Below are positions 21,358 through 23,376 of a stretch of DNA of 23,376 nucleotides, piece by piece. The notes beneath the pieces are model-generated. The model had not been told where the DNA came from. It searched no databases and was given only the letters and a program-made list of their open reading frames with translations. The position numbers and the translations under genes were made by a program. How positions within the stretch are numbered: position 1 is the stretch's first letter; each line of letters starts with the position of its first letter. The DNA comes from SVKR01 sp963649145 (GTDB taxonomy: Bacteria > Bacillota > Clostridia > Oscillospirales > Oscillospiraceae): positions 1 through 23,376 of the forward strand of contig CAVJGI010000026.1 in assembly GCA_963649145.1 (NCBI GenBank), written 5' to 3'.

Positions 21358-22014
21358 ATGACCATCCAGACCATGCTCGCCCTGCTGGGCGAGGGCTTTC
21401 TTACCACGATGTCGATCTTTTTCCTGACGCTCCTCGGCTCGCTTCCGCTGGGGCTGCTGGTTTATTTCGGGCGGCGGAGCCGCTGCAAGATCGTCGCGGT
21501 GATCGTGCGCATCTATATCTCCATCATGCGCGGCACGCCGCTGATGCTCCAGCTGCTCGTCGTGTTTTACGGACCGAACCTGCTCTTCGGCATCACGCCG
21601 CCGGGCAACTGGCGCTTCGCCGCGACGATCGCGGCGTTCGTCATCAACTATGCCGCCTATTTCGCGGAGATCTACCGCGGCGGCATCGACTCCATCCCCC
21701 GCGGCCAGTATGAGGCGGCGGAGGTGCTGGGCTATACCGGACGCCAGACCTTCGGCAAGATCATCCTGCCCCAGATGGTAAAGCGCGTGCTGCCGAGCGT
21801 CACGAACGAGGTCATCACGCTCGTGAAGGACACCTCCCTCGCTTACGCCATCGGCATGGTGGAGATGTTCACCCGCGCCAAGCAGATCGCCGTCGCGCCG
21901 AACTCCCCCGGCATGCTCGCCTTCGTCGCCGCGGGCATCTTCTACTATGTGTTCAATTACGCCGTCGCCTTCGGCATGGAGCGCTGCGAGAAGGCACTTG
22001 CTTACTATAAATAA
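21358..22014 (+). CDS. Polar amino-acid ABC transporter, permease
   Basis: 218 aa with about five membrane helices. The binding-protein-dependent permease signature (EAA loop) is EAAEVLGYTGRQTFGKIILPQ in the middle of the chain, with MRGTPLMLQLLVVFYG typical of the HisM/GlnP group. Length fits the family. Only one permease gene is present, so it probably forms a homodimer. The RBS is weak (TGAGGA). The ATPase gene follows after 15 nt. Confidence 0.95.
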   Translation: MTIQTMLALLGEGFLTTMSIFFLTLLGSLPLGLLVYFGRRSRCKIVAVIVRIYISIMRGTPLMLQLLVVFYGPNLLFGITPPGNWRFAATIAAFVINYAAYFAEIYRGGIDSIPRGQYEAAEVLGYTGRQTFGKIILPQMVKRVLPSVTNEVITLVKDTSLAYAIGMVEMFTRAKQIAVAPNSPGMLAFVAAGIFYYVFNYAVAFGMERCEKALAYYK

Positions 22015-22029
22015 GGGAGAGACCGCAAG

Positions 22030-22785
22030 ATGATCTTGGAAATGAAGAATATTCAGAAATCCTTCGGCAGCCAGCAGGTGCTGCGCGATATCTCCCTCTC
22101 GGTCGACTCCGGCGAGGTCGTCAGCATTATCGGACCCTCCGGCTCCGGCAAGAGCACGCTTCTGCGCTGCGCCACGTTTCTGGAGACGGTAGACTCCGGC
22201 TCGATCCGCTATATGGCCACCGACGCCGTCACGACGGACGAATACGGCAACTGCCGCTATCTGCCCGCGGCGGAGCTGAAGGCGGTCAAGCGCTGCTTCG
22301 GGCTCGTGTTCCAGTCGTTTAACCTTTTCCCCCACTTCACGGTGCTGAAAAACGTGATGGACGCGCCCGTCTGCGTCCAGAAGCGCGACAAGAAGACCGT
22401 GCGCGCCGAGGCGATGGAGCTGCTGCGCAAGATGGGGCTGGAGGACAAGGCGCGCGCCTATCCCGGCGAGCTCTCCGGTGGCCAGCAGCAGCGCGTCGCC
22501 ATTGCCCGCGCGCTCGCGATGAAGCCGGACATCCTGTTTTTCGACGAGCCGACCAGCGCGCTGGACCCGGAGCTGACCGGCGAGGTGCTCCGCGTTATCC
22601 GCCAGCTCGCGGAGGAGAAGATGACAATGGTCATCGTCACCCATGAAATGCCCTTCGCCCGCGCCGTCAGCAACCGCGTCATCTTTATGGACGGCGGCGT
22701 CATCGTGGAGCAGGGCGAGCCCGAAGCCGTGTTCGGCGCGCCGCAGCAGGAGCGCACAAGACAGTTCCTGAAGCGCTTTGACTAA
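22030..22785 (+). CDS. Polar amino-acid ABC transporter, ATP-binding protein
   Basis: 251 aa. Walker A is GPSGSGKST (35-43), the Q-loop is FQSFNLFPH, the signature is LSGGQQQR (about 148-155), Walker B is ILFFDEPTSALDPE, and the H-loop is VTHEM. It drives import by the permease above. The segment between Walker A and the Q-loop is slightly longer than usual (MATDAVTTDEYGNCRYL). No clear terminator follows; the tRNA promoter begins 45 nt after the stop codon. Confidence 0.96.
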   Translation: MILEMKNIQKSFGSQQVLRDISLSVDSGEVVSIIGPSGSGKSTLLRCATFLETVDSGSIRYMATDAVTTDEYGNCRYLPAAELKAVKRCFGLVFQSFNLFPHFTVLKNVMDAPVCVQKRDKKTVRAEAMELLRKMGLEDKARAYPGELSGGQQQRVAIARALAMKPDILFFDEPTSALDPELTGEVLRVIRQLAEEKMTMVIVTHEMPFARAVSNRVIFMDGGVIVEQGEPEAVFGAPQQERTRQFLKRFD

Positions 22786-22830
22786 AGGCACCCTTTTTCC
22801 CCGCGGACGCATAAAATCCACAAAAACCCC

Positions 22831-22859
22831 TTGACAAGCGGGGAAAAACGTGGTATCCT
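22831..22859 (+). promoter_or_regulatory. Promoter of the tRNA-Gly cluster
   Basis: TTGACA (22831-22836), 17-bp spacer, TATCCT (22854-22859), 10 nt before tRNA-Gly. TTGACAAGCGG matches the tRNA-Asp promoter. Confidence 0.85.
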
Positions 22860-22869
22860 CAGTTAGCTT

Positions 22870-22943
22870 GCGGGTGTAGTTCAATGGTAGAACACCAGCC
22901 TTCCAAGCTGGATACGAGGGTTCGATTCCCTTCACCCGCTCCA
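22870..22943 (+). tRNA. tRNA-Gly (TCC)
   Basis: 74 nt including CCA. The acceptor GCGGGTG pairs with CACCCGC. The anticodon stem CCAGC/GCTGG encloses CTTCCAA with anticodon TCC. Discriminator T. Confidence 0.97.
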
Positions 22944-22970
22944 GCTTTTGAACGGCTGACGTGGATATAT

Positions 22971-23047
22971 GCGCCAGTAGCTCAGTAGGATAGAGCAACT
23001 GCCTTCTAAGCAGTAGGCCAGGGGTTCGAATCCCTTCTGGCGTGCCA
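22971..23047 (+). tRNA. tRNA-Arg (TCT)
   Basis: 77 nt including CCA. The acceptor GCGCCAG pairs with CTGGCGT (one G-U). The anticodon stem ACTGC/GCAGT encloses CTTCTAA with anticodon TCT, which reads AGA and AGG. Confidence 0.96.
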
Positions 23048-23052
23048 ATTAT

Positions 23053-23129
23053 GGTGGGATTAGCTCAGTTGGTAGAGCACCGGATTGTGGTTCCGGGTGT
23101 CGTGGGTTCGAGCCCCATATTCCACCCCA
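23053..23129 (+). tRNA. tRNA-His (GTG)
   Basis: 77 nt counting the extra 5' G (position -1, base 23053) opposite discriminator C, the hallmark of tRNA-His. The acceptor GTGGGAT pairs with ATTCCAC. The anticodon loop TTGTGGT carries GTG. CCA is encoded. Confidence 0.97.
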
Positions 23130-23130
23130 T

Positions 23131-23177
23131 AGAAAACGGGATCGGGAAAAGCATCCCGACCCCGTTTTCTCTTTTCT
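23131..23177 (+). terminator. Hairpin terminator inside the tRNA cluster
   Basis: AGAAAACGGG and TCGGGA pair with TCCCGA and CCCGTTTTCT (one unpaired base on each side), followed by CTTTT. It lies 2 nt after tRNA-His and may end a Gly-Arg-His unit, although no new promoter is evident before tRNA-Gln 20 nt later, so read-through or processing is likely. Confidence 0.7.
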
Positions 23178-23196
23178 GCCGAGCTCCCCAAAACGA

Positions 23197-23271
23197 AGGG
23201 GTGTCGCCAAGCGGTAAGGCAACGGCCTTTGACGCCGTCAGTCGCTGGTTCGAATCCAGCCATCCCTGCCA
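23197..23271 (+). tRNA. tRNA-Gln (TTG)
   Basis: 75 nt including CCA. The acceptor AGGGGTG pairs with CATCCCT. The anticodon stem ACGGC/GCCGT encloses CTTTGAC with anticodon TTG. The first base A, paired with T72, is less common than the U1-A72 typical of tRNA-Gln. Confidence 0.95.
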
Positions 23272-23299
23272 CCGAATTTGCCACCCCGCAAGCAAAAAA

Positions 23300-23375
23300 G
23301 CCCCAGTAGCTCAGTCGGCAGAGCACCTGCCTTTTAAGCAGGGTGTCCGGGGTTCGAATCCCCGCTGGAGCACCA
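23300..23375 (+). tRNA. tRNA-Lys (TTT)
   Basis: 76 nt including CCA, ending one base before the window edge. The anticodon stem CCTGC/GCAGG encloses CTTTTAA with anticodon TTT. The acceptor GCCCCAG faces CTGGAGC, leaving a C3-A70 mismatch where tRNA-Lys normally has U-A. All other stems are intact. Confidence 0.94.
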
Positions 23376-23376
23376 A

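Noticed and set aside
21085..22998. A 637-codon minus-strand open frame through the ABC transporter operon
   Set aside because: It runs antisense through three well-supported genes and tRNA-Gly, with low-complexity composition and no start signal.

Overview
The window looks like chromosomal DNA of a high-GC member of the Clostridia (Firmicutes), probably an Oscillospirales-type gut anaerobe. The grounds are sigma-A promoters with 17-18 bp spacers, strong AGGAGG ribosome-binding sites, Rho-independent terminators, ADP-glucose-type glycogen genes, CCA-encoding tRNA genes, and a MITE-like inverted repeat (TTTAAAGGC(C)TCCC...) of a kind I recall from that group. The taxon is inference; no rRNA or marker gene is present.

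Layout. (1) 1-10.2 kb, glycogen region: a minus-strand gene fusing glycogen synthase to a GH13 amylase (157-3498) and minus-strand glgB (8257-10128). These share a near-identical promoter/RBS module. Between them, on the plus strand, lie a small secreted protein, a 682-aa lipoprotein and a two-gene lipoprotein/membrane-protein operon. (2) 10.2-13.4 kb: a MITE-like repeat, then a lower-GC plus-strand operon of a secreted protein, a membrane-anchored protein and a 71-aa secreted pro-peptide. It converges on a minus-strand HTH-TPR (RNPP/Rgg-like) regulator, a layout that suggests a peptide-signalling pair. (3) 13.4-15.7 kb: a methyltransferase, a second MITE-like repeat, and a secreted protein with a degenerate polysaccharide-deacetylase domain. 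(4) 15.8-18.1 kb: tRNA-Asp and tRNA-Thr, a conserved small protein, a LURP-one-like protein, a small membrane protein and a RelE-type toxin-antitoxin pair. (5) 18.1-20.1 kb: a decayed VOC/glyoxalase gene abutting an alanyl-tRNA editing protein, then a small membrane-anchored protein. (6) 20.4-22.8 kb: a polar amino-acid ABC transporter operon. (7) 22.8 kb to the end: tRNA cluster Gly-Arg-His-Gln-Lys.

The most unusual structure is a module present three times (about 3575-3712, 6353-6494, 10369-10509). In it a palindrome carries two back-to-back promoters, each with a 17-bp spacer. The plus-facing promoter serves genes for exported proteins. The minus-facing one runs, within about 10 nt of its start, into a GC-rich hairpin that looks like a dedicated terminator. 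Two copies are about 85% alike; the third keeps the geometry with an unrelated palindrome. The second point of interest is the peptide/HTH-TPR pair, where the terminator of the peptide transcript lies inside the antisense strand of the regulator's coding region.
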